Source: Gammaproteobacteria bacterium | Lineage (GTDB): Bacteria > Pseudomonadota > Gammaproteobacteria > JAJPIJ01 | Direction: 5' to 3' | Length of the DNA: 64,000 bases | Assembly (NCBI GenBank): GCA_022071965.1 | Contig: JAJVIQ010000005.1 | Coordinates: 1-64,000, forward strand | Shown here: piece after piece, positions 34,108 through 43,963 of the stretch | Numbering within the stretch: the stretch's first letter is position 1 | How the letters are laid out: every line of letters starts with the position of its first letter | Made by a program: the position numbers and the translations under genes | Notes under the pieces: model-generated | The model's database searches: none | Seen by the model: only the letters and a program-made list of their open reading frames with translations | What the model was told of the DNA's origin: nothing

Positions 34108-36486
34108 ATGAATATCGAACAAGGCAGAATCACCGATGCACCGCTCGGAGCGGGCGGCTCCGGCTGGCGGCTCGCATTGGCGGCTGCGGCGGTGGTGGCC
34201 GTCGTTTCGGCAGTCCTCTGGAGCCAGCAGACACAGCTCGGCATGCCGCTCGTGGTGCTGGTCGTGGGTCTGGCGGTCTGCGCCCTGCACCTGCTTGCCC
34301 AGGCCGCCCGGCGCGAGCGGGAGATCGGCAATCTGGTTCGGTCGCTGGAGGCCGCGCAGCGCAAGGTCAAGGCGGCGCGACACGATCTGGATGTGCTGGT
34401 GCGCTCGCATCAGCGCACCGAACAGGAGCTCGGCGGCGCCAAGCGTGACGCGGAGCGCGCGGTGCAGGTGAAGTCGGAGTTCCTGGCCAACATGAGCCAT
34501 GAGATCCGCACGCCCATGAATGGCGTGATGGGCATGACGGAGCTCCTGCTGGCCACCGATCTGAATCGCAAGCAGCGCCACCTTGCCGAGACCATCAATC
34601 TCTGCGGTGAGCAGTTGCTGGCGTTGATCAACGACGTGCTGGATCTCTCGAAGATCGAGGCTGGCAGACTCGAGCTGAATGACTCCATTTTCGATCTTCG
34701 CCGGCTCATCGAGGATGTCAACGACATGTTTGCCGAGCAGGCGCACCGCAAGGGCCTGGCCGTGACCACGGTGTGCCCGCCCGACCTGTGCACGACCCTG
34801 CGGGGAGACGCCTTCCGCCTGCGGCAGGTGCTGGTGAATCTGGTGGGCAACGCGGTGAAATTCACGACTGCCGGCGAGGTGGTCACGCGTGTGGTACCGC
34901 TTCGCGACGAGCCGGATACCGTGAGCTTGCGCCTGGAGGTCAGCGACACGGGCATCGGGATCGGCCCGGAGGCGATACCCAGGTTGTTCACGGCCTTTTC
35001 GCAGGCGGACTCCTCGACCACGCGTCAGTTCGGCGGCACCGGACTCGGGCTTGCAATCTGCGCCCAGCTGGTCAGGCTCATGGGCGGCCAGATCGGCGTG
35101 ACGAGCACGCCGGGGAAAGGCTCCACCTTCTCGGCGACGCTCATCCTGCCCAAGGCGCTCAACCAGGCGGTCCCCTGCACCGAGGACGTCCAGGCGCTGC
35201 GCGGCGCACGGCTGCTGATCCTCGACGACAACGCCGGCTCGCGCGAGGCCATGCGCATGCAATTCGAGGCCTGGGGCATGAAGGGGCTCGCGGTAACGAA
35301 GGGCGACCACGTGCTCCGGGCCCTGCAACAGGCGACGGCTTCCGGCCGCCCGTTCGACGCGGCGATCCTGGACCAGTCGGCGCCCGGCATCTCGGCCGTC
35401 GACCTGGTGCGCGTCATCAAGGCGACGCCCGCGATAGCCGACATCCGCATCATCATGCTGACGGCCGTGGCGAATCTCGAGGACACCGGGCAGTGGCTGA
35501 CGGCAGGCGCCGATGCCTACATCGAGAAACCGGTGCGCCAGCTCGATCTGCAGAAATGTCTGCTGCGTGTGCTGGGATGCGCCGGCCGCGTCGTGAACGC
35601 GACGGTGGGCACCCGGCCTGCCGCCGAGGAGGCGCACTATGCCGCACACGTGCTGGTCGCCGAGGACAACCCGGTCAACCAGGAGGTCATCGTCACCCTC
35701 CTCGAAGGTTACGGTTGCCGCGTGAGCGTGATGGGCGACGGCAAGGAGGCGGTCGAAGCCGTCACCGGCAGTTCCGTGGACCTCGCGCACGACCCATACG
35801 ATCTGGTGCTGATGGATTGCCAGATGCCGATACTCGACGGCTATGCCGCGACCCGGCGCATACGCGAATGGGCGCGGACCGCGGGCCGCGGGGCCTGCCC
35901 GCCGATCATCGCGCTCACGGCCAACTCGCTGCAGGGCGATCGGGAACGCTGCCTGCAGGCCGGCATGGACGACTATCTGTCCAAGCCGCTGCGACGCACG
36001 GAGTTATCGGAGGTCCTCATGCGCTGGCTGCCGATGAAGTCGCGCGTGCCGGTACGCGACGCCCGGCCCGTCGCCACGCCCGCTGCCCGGGAGGCCGGAC
36101 TCGCCGAACATGCAATGTCCGCCGACGTGGGCATTTTGGACATGGAGGCCATCGGGCGCATACGCGCGTTGCAGCGCCCCGGGGTGCCGGACGTGCTGTC
36201 GAAGATCGTCCATCTTTTCATCGATCATTCCCCGAGGATACTCGCGGCAGTCCGGCAGGCAGTCGCGAACTCCGATGCCCCGGCGCTGCGCAACAGCGCA
36301 CATTCACTGAAATCCAGCAGCGCCAACATCGGTGCGGCGCGGGTGACCGCGATCTGCCGGCGTCTGGAGACGATGGGCCGCGACGTGAAGCTGGACGGCG
36401 CCCGGGCCGAGCTGGACGTGCTCGAGTTCGAGTTCAAGGCCGCCTGCGATGCGCTGCTGCGACAGGTGGCCCGCCGGGCCGCCTGA
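34108..36486 (+). CDS. Hybrid sensor histidine kinase (2 TM, HisKA-HATPase-REC-REC-HPt)
   Basis: A 792-residue membrane kinase with a complete internal phosphorelay. Two membrane helices (about 18-37 and 45-66) enclose almost no periplasmic loop, so it probably senses the membrane or cytoplasm. A short coiled coil leads to His[14 protein letters not shown] with His131. The ATPase domain follows ([21 protein letters not shown]), then REC1 (about 370-490, Asp422), REC2 (about 515-640, Asp570 in LMDCQMP) and a C-terminal HPt with His732 in [15 protein letters not shown]. Architecture is BarA-like. No free response regulator with only REC is adjacent; the REC-PAS-GGDEF-EAL protein 58 bases downstream is the likely target. 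Confidence 0.92.
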   Translation: MNIEQGRITDAPLGAGGSGWRLALAAAAVVAVVSAVLWSQQTQLGMPLVVLVVGLAVCALHLLAQAARREREIGNLVRSLEAAQRKVKAARHDLDVLVRSHQRTEQELGGAKRDAERAVQVKSEFLANMSHEIRTPMNGVMGMTELLLATDLNRKQRHLAETINLCGEQLLALINDVLDLSKIEAGRLELNDSIFDLRRLIEDVNDMFAEQAHRKGLAVTTVCPPDLCTTLRGDAFRLRQVLVNLVGNAVKFTTAGEVVTRVVPLRDEPDTVSLRLEVSDTGIGIGPEAIPRLFTAFSQADSSTTRQFGGTGLGLAICAQLVRLMGGQIGVTSTPGKGSTFSATLILPKALNQAVPCTEDVQALRGARLLILDDNAGSREAMRMQFEAWGMKGLAVTKGDHVLRALQQATASGRPFDAAILDQSAPGISAVDLVRVIKATPAIADIRIIMLTAVANLEDTGQWLTAGADAYIEKPVRQLDLQKCLLRVLGCAGRVVNATVGTRPAAEEAHYAAHVLVAEDNPVNQEVIVTLLEGYGCRVSVMGDGKEAVEAVTGSSVDLAHDPYDLVLMDCQMPILDGYAATRRIREWARTAGRGACPPIIALTANSLQGDRERCLQAGMDDYLSKPLRRTELSEVLMRWLPMKSRVPVRDARPVATPAAREAGLAEHAMSADVGILDMEAIGRIRALQRPGVPDVLSKIVHLFIDHSPRILAAVRQAVANSDAPALRNSAHSLKSSSANIGAARVTAICRRLETMGRDVKLDGARAELDVLEFEFKAACDALLRQVARRAA

Positions 36487-36544
36487 TGAACCGCCGCTTC
36501 CGCGCCGAACGCTTCCGCGGGGCGCGGGGATCGGAAACTTCGAT

Positions 36545-38692
36545 ATGGAAACCATGAAGAACCGCCCGCCGCTCGTGCTCGTCGTCGATGATGACGTGAC
36601 GGCGCGCGCGATCGCCCGCGAGGCCCTCGAGGTCGCGGGATTCTCCGTCGAGGAGGCGGGTAATGGCCGCGAGGCCCTCGAGCGGGCGCGCGTCCAGACG
36701 CCGGACATCGTGCTGATGGACGTGGTGATGCCCGAGATGGACGGGTTCGCGGCCTGCGCGGCGCTGCGTGCCGAGCGCGCCACGAGGCACGTGCCGGTCC
36801 TGATGATGACCGGGCTCGACGACGTCGCCTCCATCAATCGCGCCTACGAGGCGGGTGCGACCGATTTCACGACCAAGCCGATCAATTATCTGCTGGTGGC
36901 GCATCGCATCCGCTACATCCTGCGCGCCAAGATTACGGCCGATGAACTGCGGGCCAGTGAGGCGCGTCTGGCCAACGCCCAGCGCATCGCCCGTCTCGGT
37001 CATTTCGAGTGGGAGCTGGAATCCGGGCACGTCCACTGCTCGCCGCAGGTCTACCGGCTGTTCGGCATCCCCGCGGACGGCAGTGTGACGACCAACCGTG
37101 ATCTGCTCCGCTTCATCCACCCGCGCGATCGCGTACAGTTCGCCGGCGAACTGCGCAGTGCCGTGACGACCGGCATGGGCTACAGCCTCGAGCACCGGAT
37201 CGTCCGCCGTGACAAGACCGTGCGCATCATGTACCAGGAGGGCGAGATAGTGCGCACGCCGGCCGGCCTGGCTGTCTCCGCGACGCTGCAGGACATCACC
37301 GAGCGGCGCAACATGGAAAGAAAGGTCTTGAAGATCGCGAATTTCGACGCCACCACGGGGCTGCCGAACCGGCAGCTCATGCACCGCTATCTCACCGAGT
37401 CCATCGCGCACGCGAGGCGGAACGCGGGCGTGGTCGTAGTCATGGCGATCGATCTCGACAACTTCTCGCGTGTCAACGACACCCTCGGTCACGGCGCCGG
37501 AGACGCCCTGCTGAAGGTCGTCGCATCGCGCCTGGGGTCCTGCATCCGGCCCTGCAGCGCGATGGGACGCGTCGGCGAGGAGCTGCAGCCCGACGGCGAC
37601 CTGCTCGCGCGCACGGGGGGAGACGAGTTCACAGTCGTGCTCACCCAGCTCAAGGAGCTGGAGGACGCGGCCGCGCTCGCCCGCAAGATGGCGGAGTCGC
37701 TGGCAGTGCCGTTCTCCGCGGGCGAGAACGAGGTTTCCGTGAACGCCAGCATCGGTATCAGCGGCTTCCCGGCCGATGCTTCCGATGCCGACGTGCTGCT
37801 GCAGCAGGCCGACACCGCGCTCCATCACGCCAAGAACCTCGGGCGCAACCAGTGGGCCTTCAGCTCCGCGGCCATCAGTCGCCGCGTGACCGACAGATTC
37901 CAGCTCGAGAGCGACCTGCGCCGGGCGTTGGTGGCAGGCCAGTTCGAGCTTCACTACCAGCCAAAGGTGAGAACCGACGACGAGATGCCCCATGGCACGG
38001 AGGCCCTGCTGCGCTGGCGCCATCCGGAGAAGGGATTGATATCTCCCGCGACCTTCATCCCGATTGCCGAGGAGACCGGGCTCATCGTTCCGATCAGCGA
38101 GTGGATCGTGTTCGAGGCCTGCCGGCAGGTGCAGGAGTGGCAACAGGCCGGCCTGCCGCCGCTGCGGGTGGCGATCAACGTCTCCTCCGCGCAGTTCCGC
38201 AACAGCGGCCTGCATCTGATTGTTGCAAATGCCATCGCCGGCACCGGCATCGACCCGGCCCTGGTCGAGCTCGAATTGACAGAGAGCCTGTTGATGGAGG
38301 AAGGCGAGGCGAGCATCCGCCTGATGCGGAGGCTGCGCGCACTCGGCCTGTGGCTGTCGATCGACGATTTCGGCACCGGCTACTCCTCGCTCAGCTACCT
38401 GAAGCGATTCCCCATAAACGCCCTGAAAATCGATCGTTCCTTCATCATGGAGTCCGCCAACAGCCACGCCGACGGCGCCATCGTCGCCGGCATCATCGCG
38501 CTCGCGCACAGTCTCGGCCTGAGCGTGGTGGCCGAGGGTGTGGAAACCGAGAAGCAGATGCGCCTGCTGCGCGAGTTGAAGTGTGACGAAGTGCAGGGGT
38601 TCTACTACAGCGCGCCGCTGCCGCCCCGGCAGTTCGCGGCATGGCTGCACGACCGCCTTCAGCCCGCAATGAAGGCGGCCGCCTCGAACTGA
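36545..38692 (+). CDS. REC-PAS-GGDEF-EAL response regulator (c-di-GMP turnover)
   Basis: A 715-residue response regulator for cyclic-di-GMP. The REC domain (about 8-125) has acidic Asp15-17 and phospho-acceptor Asp59. A PAS domain (about 140-260) follows, then a GGDEF domain with intact GGDEF near residue 358, and an EAL domain with EALLRW near 484 and DFGTGYSSLSYL. Both catalytic signatures are intact, so it may make and degrade c-di-GMP. ATG at 36545 and 36554 are both possible. It follows the hybrid kinase closely and probably receives phosphate from its HPt. Its stop codon directly abuts the convergent DUF4340 gene. Confidence 0.92.
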   Translation: METMKNRPPLVLVVDDDVTARAIAREALEVAGFSVEEAGNGREALERARVQTPDIVLMDVVMPEMDGFAACAALRAERATRHVPVLMMTGLDDVASINRAYEAGATDFTTKPINYLLVAHRIRYILRAKITADELRASEARLANAQRIARLGHFEWELESGHVHCSPQVYRLFGIPADGSVTTNRDLLRFIHPRDRVQFAGELRSAVTTGMGYSLEHRIVRRDKTVRIMYQEGEIVRTPAGLAVSATLQDITERRNMERKVLKIANFDATTGLPNRQLMHRYLTESIAHARRNAGVVVVMAIDLDNFSRVNDTLGHGAGDALLKVVASRLGSCIRPCSAMGRVGEELQPDGDLLARTGGDEFTVVLTQLKELEDAAALARKMAESLAVPFSAGENEVSVNASIGISGFPADASDADVLLQQADTALHHAKNLGRNQWAFSSAAISRRVTDRFQLESDLRRALVAGQFELHYQPKVRTDDEMPHGTEALLRWRHPEKGLISPATFIPIAEETGLIVPISEWIVFEACRQVQEWQQAGLPPLRVAINVSSAQFRNSGLHLIVANAIAGTGIDPALVELELTESLLMEEGEASIRLMRRLRALGLWLSIDDFGTGYSSLSYLKRFPINALKIDRSFIMESANSHADGAIVAGIIALAHSLGLSVVAEGVETEKQMRLLRELKCDEVQGFYYSAPLPPRQFAAWLHDRLQPAMKAAASN

Positions 38693-40036
38693 CTACTGCG
38701 GATCCGGCGAGGCGGCTGCGTCGGCGGGAGGCGCCGTGGGTGGTGTCTCAGGCGTTGCCGTGGGCAGGTCGCCCTGCGGCATCTCCGGCAGCGGCCCGGG
38801 TGCCGGCGCGGCGGAGGCTGGCGGCGCAACGAGACGGCCCTGCTCATCGAAATGCTCCACCGTCAGCGGGTCCGGCGGCGGCGCGGCGGGCCCGGCAGGC
38901 TTCTGGAGTTCGACCTTGGTGACGAGGTCATCCATGGTCTTGGTGAGCATGGCCCGCTTGTAGTCCGGCAGGACGAATACCCAGTTCTGCACGCGCTCGT
39001 TGAGGGTCTTGACCTCCTCGGCCACGGATTGAGCCGGCTTGGCCGCTTCGGACCCGCCGCCCGTCTTGTCCTCGGTGCCGGGCAGGGGCAGTTCCGGTAC
39101 CTCGGGCTGCTTGGCGATCTCTGCCGCGTCGGCGGTGACGGCAGCCGGATCGAAGTCGAATGCAAGCTGGCTGTAGATCCTGCCGTCCACCTCCGCGGTC
39201 CTGACCCGGGCGATGAGGCCGTCGAAACCCTTCAACGTGGTGACGACGGCATCGGTCGGGAACGGCACGTTGCTGCCGGCGCGCACGTCGTCGAAGCGGA
39301 GTTCCTCCAGTGCCGAGGCCAGGCTGGTGACGGTTGCCGTCGATCGCACCTTGTAACCGGTCGCCACGCCGTCGAGGCTCAGGTCGATGTCCGCCGCCTT
39401 CTGCCGGCTCATCCGCACCGGATCCTTGCCCGGACGCTCGATCACGATCTCGCGTATGCGCGCGGCCGGCACGCTCAGCAGCTCCCGATCCGTCCAGCTC
39501 AAGGGATCCGCCTGAAGCGTCAATTCGCCCTCGACGAGATAGGACTGCTCCTCGCCGGCCTTGCGCACGTAGCGCGCGGCCTTGATCGGGCCGCCACTCC
39601 CCGCGCGTTCCTTGCCTATGATGAGCGAGGCGATCGCCGCTCCGGAGGCGTCCTTCAGCGTCACCTGGGTGGATTTGGAATCCTCGGCGGCGACGTCCTC
39701 GACGCCGATGTGCGTGTACATCTCCGGCAGTCTGGTCTTCGGCTCGATGATCTTCAGTTCGCCCAGCGCGAGTATCGCGCGTTTGACGGCCTCGAACCTG
39801 GCCGGGTAGCCGTCGCGGTTCTCAATCTTCCACGTGGCGCCGTCGCCGGCCAGCACCGTGTGGTTGTCGCGCGAGTCGATCTCCATGCGCCTGATGTCGT
39901 TGACTTTCGATAACAGGTCGGGAAAGAGCGGCGGCGTGCCCACGTCGGTTTCGGGCGCGCGCAAGTGCGATACGTACCACGCCGCCCCGGCTACCAGCAG
40001 CGTTGCGGCGACGGCGATCAGGGATTTGCTCTTCAT
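38693..40036 (-). CDS. DUF4340 domain-containing membrane-anchored protein
   Basis: A 447-residue protein with one N-terminal membrane anchor (about 6-24), a DUF4340 repeat region (about 60-290; MEIDSRDNHTVLAGDGATWKIENRDGYPARFEAVKRAILAL) and a Pro/Ala/Asp-rich C-terminal tail. Proteins of this family are the fourth partner of GldFG-like ABC systems and are thought to sit in the periplasm. It follows the GldG-like gene by 52 bases in the same operon. Confidence 0.88.
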   Translation of the reverse strand: MKSKSLIAVAATLLVAGAAWYVSHLRAPETDVGTPPLFPDLLSKVNDIRRMEIDSRDNHTVLAGDGATWKIENRDGYPARFEAVKRAILALGELKIIEPKTRLPEMYTHIGVEDVAAEDSKSTQVTLKDASGAAIASLIIGKERAGSGGPIKAARYVRKAGEEQSYLVEGELTLQADPLSWTDRELLSVPAARIREIVIERPGKDPVRMSRQKAADIDLSLDGVATGYKVRSTATVTSLASALEELRFDDVRAGSNVPFPTDAVVTTLKGFDGLIARVRTAEVDGRIYSQLAFDFDPAAVTADAAEIAKQPEVPELPLPGTEDKTGGGSEAAKPAQSVAEEVKTLNERVQNWVFVLPDYKRAMLTKTMDDLVTKVELQKPAGPAAPPPDPLTVEHFDEQGRLVAPPASAAPAPGPLPEMPQGDLPTATPETPPTAPPADAAASPDPQ

Positions 40037-40088
40037 ACGCTCCTGTCCACAACCGTGTTGAAGTCCGAATGCATCCGACTCGCGGCAA

Positions 40089-42017
40089 TCAGCCCGACGC
40101 GCGGGTGGCTCGCCTGGAGCGTCGCATCAGCGCGAACACGATGGCGAACGCGCCGAGCAGCACCGGCACCAGACCGATGTTCACGATCCGCAGCCTGGTG
40201 CCCAGGCCCTCGATGTTCTTGCGCAAGTCGTGCTGCACGTCACGCAGCTGCTTGCGCGTGTTGAGCATCTCCATCTTGAATTTCTCCACCTCGGCCTTCT
40301 GCTGAGGGCTCATGAGCGTGCCAGCACCCTGATCCTTCTGCTGCTGCAGCTCGGCGATCTTCTTCTCGGTTTCCTGCAGCTTGTCCTGCAGCGCGCGCTC
40401 CTTGCTTCTGTACTGCGCCTCGGCGTCCCTCTGAATCTGCTCGACCACCGTGAAGGGCCGGCTCGAGCTGCCGCGGCTGCGCAGGCTGATGAGGTCGCTG
40501 TTGCCGCCGAGGTTGTCGATGGCGTTGATCAGGAAATTGCCGTTGTCCGCGAAGGGCGTGGGTACGCGCACGCCCATCGACTGCTGCATGCGTATCCAGA
40601 AACTGTCCGCGAGCATGTCGGTGTCGGCGACCACGATGACGTTGATGGGCTGGGCGGATTCCTCGACATGATTGGACTTGGTGATCGTTTCCTTCCCGGC
40701 GTTCTCGCCATCGGCCGGCTGCCCGGCAGGGTTGAATGCCGCCTTCTCGACCTTGCCGCCGGGGAACGCCGATTTGACCTTGCCGGTCACGCGGGCGGCG
40801 AGCATCTGCGGTTTGCCGTCGGACTTGAAACTCTCGAGCAGGCCGCGCGGATCGCGCACGATCATCACGGCCTCGGCATCCAGCAGACCGGAATTGCTGC
40901 CGGTCTCGATCAGCGGAGTGATCGTGGTCGTGGCGCCCTCCAGACGTTGCAGCACACCGCTGCTGCCGACATTGATGAGCTTGAGCTGACTGGTGGTGAA
41001 GTCCTCGCGATTGAGGTTCTTCTCCTCCAGGTGCAGCCACGGGAGATACTCGATTTCCTGCGGTCCGCGATTGCCGGTGTAAGAAACGCGAATCGCCGCG
41101 TCGGTATCGGCGGCGACCTTGCCTTCGATGAGTTTCAGTCCCCATGCCTCGAGCAGCTTGGGCAGATCCGACTTGTGCTCGGGCAATATCGTGGGGTTGG
41201 CCGGGTCGGGCGCCGTGCTGTCGTTCTCGGCGGAGGGATCGACGAATACCATCGCCTTGCCGCCCTTCAGCACGAACTGGTCGATCGCATACTGCGTCTC
41301 CTCCGGCAGATTCTGCGGATGGATGACGAGCAGGGTGTCGATGTCCTTGTCTATGCTGACGAGGTCCGCGCGCAGCTCGCGCAGATCGAAGGCCTCGCGC
41401 AGCACCGGCACCACGGTCCACGGCTGACCCGGCCGGCCATACGGATCCGGATTGCCGAAGATGGGCAGGCCGCTGATGACGCCGACCACGCGCTTCTTCG
41501 GGTGCGCGAGGTTGTAGACGAGCTTGGTCAGGTCATATTCCAGCGCCTGTTCCTGGCTCGGGTCGAAGAAGGGGATGGCGATCTCCTGATCGACGGAGTT
41601 CGTGCCGACCAGGCCGAAATACGCCATGTCGCCGACTTCACTCACCGGCAACTGCCGTATGCCGAAGGCGACCGCCTGGTCCTCGGCCTCCGAAAACGGC
41701 TCGGGATCGATGACAGTGAGCTCGATCTTTCCGCCCGAGCGGCCCGCGTACTCCTCCAGCAGGTCGCGAACCCGCACGCCATAGGTCTGCAGATCCGGAT
41801 ATCCGGCAAGCAGCTTGGTGGAAAAGTAGTACCGCAGATTTATCGGCTCCCTGAGTGAATCGAGAATGTTGCGCGTCCCCTGCGACAGCGTGAACAGCTT
41901 GTTCTCCGTGACGTCCAGCCGCATCGAGGTGAGCGTCTGGTTGCCGATTATGTTGACGGCCAGGAAGGCCACCAGCGCGAGCAGCAGGCCCCCGCCGGAC
42001 AGTAACCGTGTGTTCAT
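40089..42017 (-). CDS. GldG-like ABC transport auxiliary protein
   Basis: A 642-residue membrane protein of the GldG/ABC_transp_aux type. An N-terminal helix (about 8-28) is followed by DVTENKLFTLSQGTRNILDSLREPINLRYYFSTKLL, the standard start of the family, then a large extracytoplasmic part (IYEDPEPFSEAEDQAV-like TVIDPEPFSEAEDQAVAFGI). A long coiled coil (about 525-600) precedes a C-terminal membrane helix (about 612-632). It works with the permease and ATPase encoded just upstream. The substrate is not known; gliding is unlikely in this lineage. Confidence 0.9.
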   Translation of the reverse strand: MNTRLLSGGGLLLALVAFLAVNIIGNQTLTSMRLDVTENKLFTLSQGTRNILDSLREPINLRYYFSTKLLAGYPDLQTYGVRVRDLLEEYAGRSGGKIELTVIDPEPFSEAEDQAVAFGIRQLPVSEVGDMAYFGLVGTNSVDQEIAIPFFDPSQEQALEYDLTKLVYNLAHPKKRVVGVISGLPIFGNPDPYGRPGQPWTVVPVLREAFDLRELRADLVSIDKDIDTLLVIHPQNLPEETQYAIDQFVLKGGKAMVFVDPSAENDSTAPDPANPTILPEHKSDLPKLLEAWGLKLIEGKVAADTDAAIRVSYTGNRGPQEIEYLPWLHLEEKNLNREDFTTSQLKLINVGSSGVLQRLEGATTTITPLIETGSNSGLLDAEAVMIVRDPRGLLESFKSDGKPQMLAARVTGKVKSAFPGGKVEKAAFNPAGQPADGENAGKETITKSNHVEESAQPINVIVVADTDMLADSFWIRMQQSMGVRVPTPFADNGNFLINAIDNLGGNSDLISLRSRGSSSRPFTVVEQIQRDAEAQYRSKERALQDKLQETEKKIAELQQQKDQGAGTLMSPQQKAEVEKFKMEMLNTRKQLRDVQHDLRKNIEGLGTRLRIVNIGLVPVLLGAFAIVFALMRRSRRATRASG

Positions 42018-42038
42018 GTCTCGTTCCCCTCGTCGGAC

Positions 42039-42773
42039 CTAGCCCGCCTTCTTCAAGTTGATGACCAGCGTGCTCGCGTACAGCCAGAATGCGGTCAGGG
42101 TGCCGAAGTACAACACGTCACGCGCGTCGATTACGCCCTTCTTGATGGAATCGAAGTGCGTGAGGAAGCTGAAGGAGCTGATCGCGTCGACAACCGCCTG
42201 CGGCGCCCATGCGCGGAAGAAATCCAGCACGATCGGATAGCCGCTCAGGATGATCAAGAAGCAGATCACCACGCTGACGACGAAGGCGATGACCTGATTC
42301 TTCGTCAGCGCGGATATGCATGAGCCGATGGCGAGAAACCCGCCCGCCATCAGCAGGCTTCCGAGGTAGCCGAACAGGATGACCGTGTTGTCCGGATTGC
42401 CCAGGTAATTGACGGTGATCCACATCGGGAACGTCAGCGCCAGGGCGATCGCCGTGAAACACCAGGCCGCGAGGAACTTGCCCAATACGGCCTCGCCCAG
42501 CGTCACCGGCAGCGTCATCAGCAGCTCGATCGTGCCGCTCTTGCGCTCCTCGGACCAGAGGCGCATGGAGATGGCGGGAATGAGGAACAGATACAGCCAC
42601 GGATGGAATCGGAAGAACGGCTCGAGATCCGCCTGGCCGCGCTCGAAGAAACCGCCGATGTAGAAGGTGAATATCCCGGTGAGGAACAGGAAGATAACGA
42701 TGAAGACGTACGCGACGGGGGTGGCGAAGTAGCCGCGCAGCTCGCGCTTGAAGATCGACAGGATGTTCCTCAT
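42039..42773 (-). CDS. ABC-2 type transporter permease (GldF-like)
   Basis: A 244-residue permease with six hydrophobic segments (IFKRELRGYFATPVAYVFIVIFLFLTGIFTFYIGGFF at the start). It contains the characteristic RLWSEERKSGTIELLMTLPVTLGEAVLGKFLAAW. The start overlaps the ATPase stop by 4 bases (ATGA), showing translational coupling; the GldG-like gene follows after 21 bases. Confidence 0.92.
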   Translation of the reverse strand: MRNILSIFKRELRGYFATPVAYVFIVIFLFLTGIFTFYIGGFFERGQADLEPFFRFHPWLYLFLIPAISMRLWSEERKSGTIELLMTLPVTLGEAVLGKFLAAWCFTAIALALTFPMWITVNYLGNPDNTVILFGYLGSLLMAGGFLAIGSCISALTKNQVIAFVVSVVICFLIILSGYPIVLDFFRAWAPQAVVDAISSFSFLTHFDSIKKGVIDARDVLYFGTLTAFWLYASTLVINLKKAG

Positions 42774-43732
42774 GTGCGCGCTCCGCCGCCCGCCTGCTGC
42801 GTCGTGATCGTCCGGAAGACCTCATCCAGACGTCCCGACTCGACCCGGAATTCCGTCGTGGTCCAGCCGCGGATCCGGACGAAGTCGGTGACCTCGCTGA
42901 TGATATTCATGCCGGCGGCGGGCACGACGGTGAGGCGGGTGTTGCCGCTGCTGTCGGTCCTGATGTCGACGCTCTCGACGTTCTCCAGCGCGCCGAGCTC
43001 CCGCTGCGCGGCGAAGGAGTCGCGGTTCACCGACAGCGTGACGGCGTTGTGCAGCCTCGATCTCGTCTCCAGGTCCGCCGGCGTGCCTTCGAAGAGCAGG
43101 CGGCCGCCGGCGATGATGATCGCGCGCGTGCACACGGACTCGACCTCCTCGAGTATGTGCGTGGAGATGATGATCGCCTTGGTGCTGGCCATCTCGCGGA
43201 TGAGCGTGCGCACCTCGTGCTTCTGGTTGGGGTCCAGGCCGTCGGTGGGCTCGTCCATGACCAGTACCTCGGGGTCGTGCAGGATCGCCTGCGCCAGGCC
43301 GACGCGGCGCTTGTAGCCTTTCGAGAGCGTCTCGATGCGCTGCTCGAGCACCGCCTCGAGATGGATCATGCGAATCACGTCGTTGATGCGATCCTGCAGG
43401 TGCCGCCTGCCCAGCCCGCGGATCTCGCCGATGAACTCCAGGAAGCTGACGGGCGTCATCTCGCCATAGGCGGGCGCGCCCTCCGGGAGGTATCCGATCT
43501 TGCTCTTCAGTTGCACGGGCTCCTCGTGCAGGTCGTGGCCGCAAACGCTCACGCGCCCGGCGGAGGGTTCGAGGAATCCGGTGATCATCTTCATCGTGGT
43601 GGATTTGCCGGCGCCGTTGGGGCCGAGGAATCCGAGCACGTCGCCGCGGGCGACATTGAAGGAGATGTCCCGCACCGCGCGCAGGTTGCCGAAGCTCTTG
43701 CTCAGGTTCTGGACTTCTATTGCGTATGGCAT
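42770..43732 (-). CDS. ABC transporter ATP-binding protein (GldA-like)
   Basis: A 320-residue ATPase for the ABC-2 permease. It has Walker A GPNGAGKST (about 39-47), the signature LSKGYKRRVGLAQAI, Walker B VLVMDEPTDGLDPNQ, the H-loop IISTHILEEVESVC and a C-terminal accessory domain. The ATG at 43732 matches the family start MPYAIEVQNLSKSFG; the longer open frame is shadow. First gene of the four-gene operon ATPase, permease, GldG-like, DUF4340. Confidence 0.94.
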   Translation of the reverse strand: MPYAIEVQNLSKSFGNLRAVRDISFNVARGDVLGFLGPNGAGKSTTMKMITGFLEPSAGRVSVCGHDLHEEPVQLKSKIGYLPEGAPAYGEMTPVSFLEFIGEIRGLGRRHLQDRINDVIRMIHLEAVLEQRIETLSKGYKRRVGLAQAILHDPEVLVMDEPTDGLDPNQKHEVRTLIREMASTKAIIISTHILEEVESVCTRAIIIAGGRLLFEGTPADLETRSRLHNAVTLSVNRDSFAAQRELGALENVESVDIRTDSSGNTRLTVVPAAGMNIISEVTDFVRIRGWTTTEFRVESGRLDEVFRTITTQQAGGGART

Positions 43733-43963
43733 GAAAGGCTCCCGTTCCGGTTCTCTGTGCCCGGGGCATCGCCCGGTGCCGGATTTGAGCGAGTATCCAT
43801 GGTTGATGCCACTGGCTGTAGCCAGGCTCACCGGAGGCGGTCCGCAGCGGCGCGCCAATGTTCCACAACGTCGCGGGGGCGTCAACCTTGGCGCTACGAG
43901 GCTGTTAGTCCGCGGGACACCGGCGGAGTTCCGCGTCCATACGGGCGGGCGGGCACGGCATGG

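Noticed and set aside
42456-42475. GTGAAACA half of a parS site
   Set aside because: Only one half is present and it lies inside the ABC permease gene.
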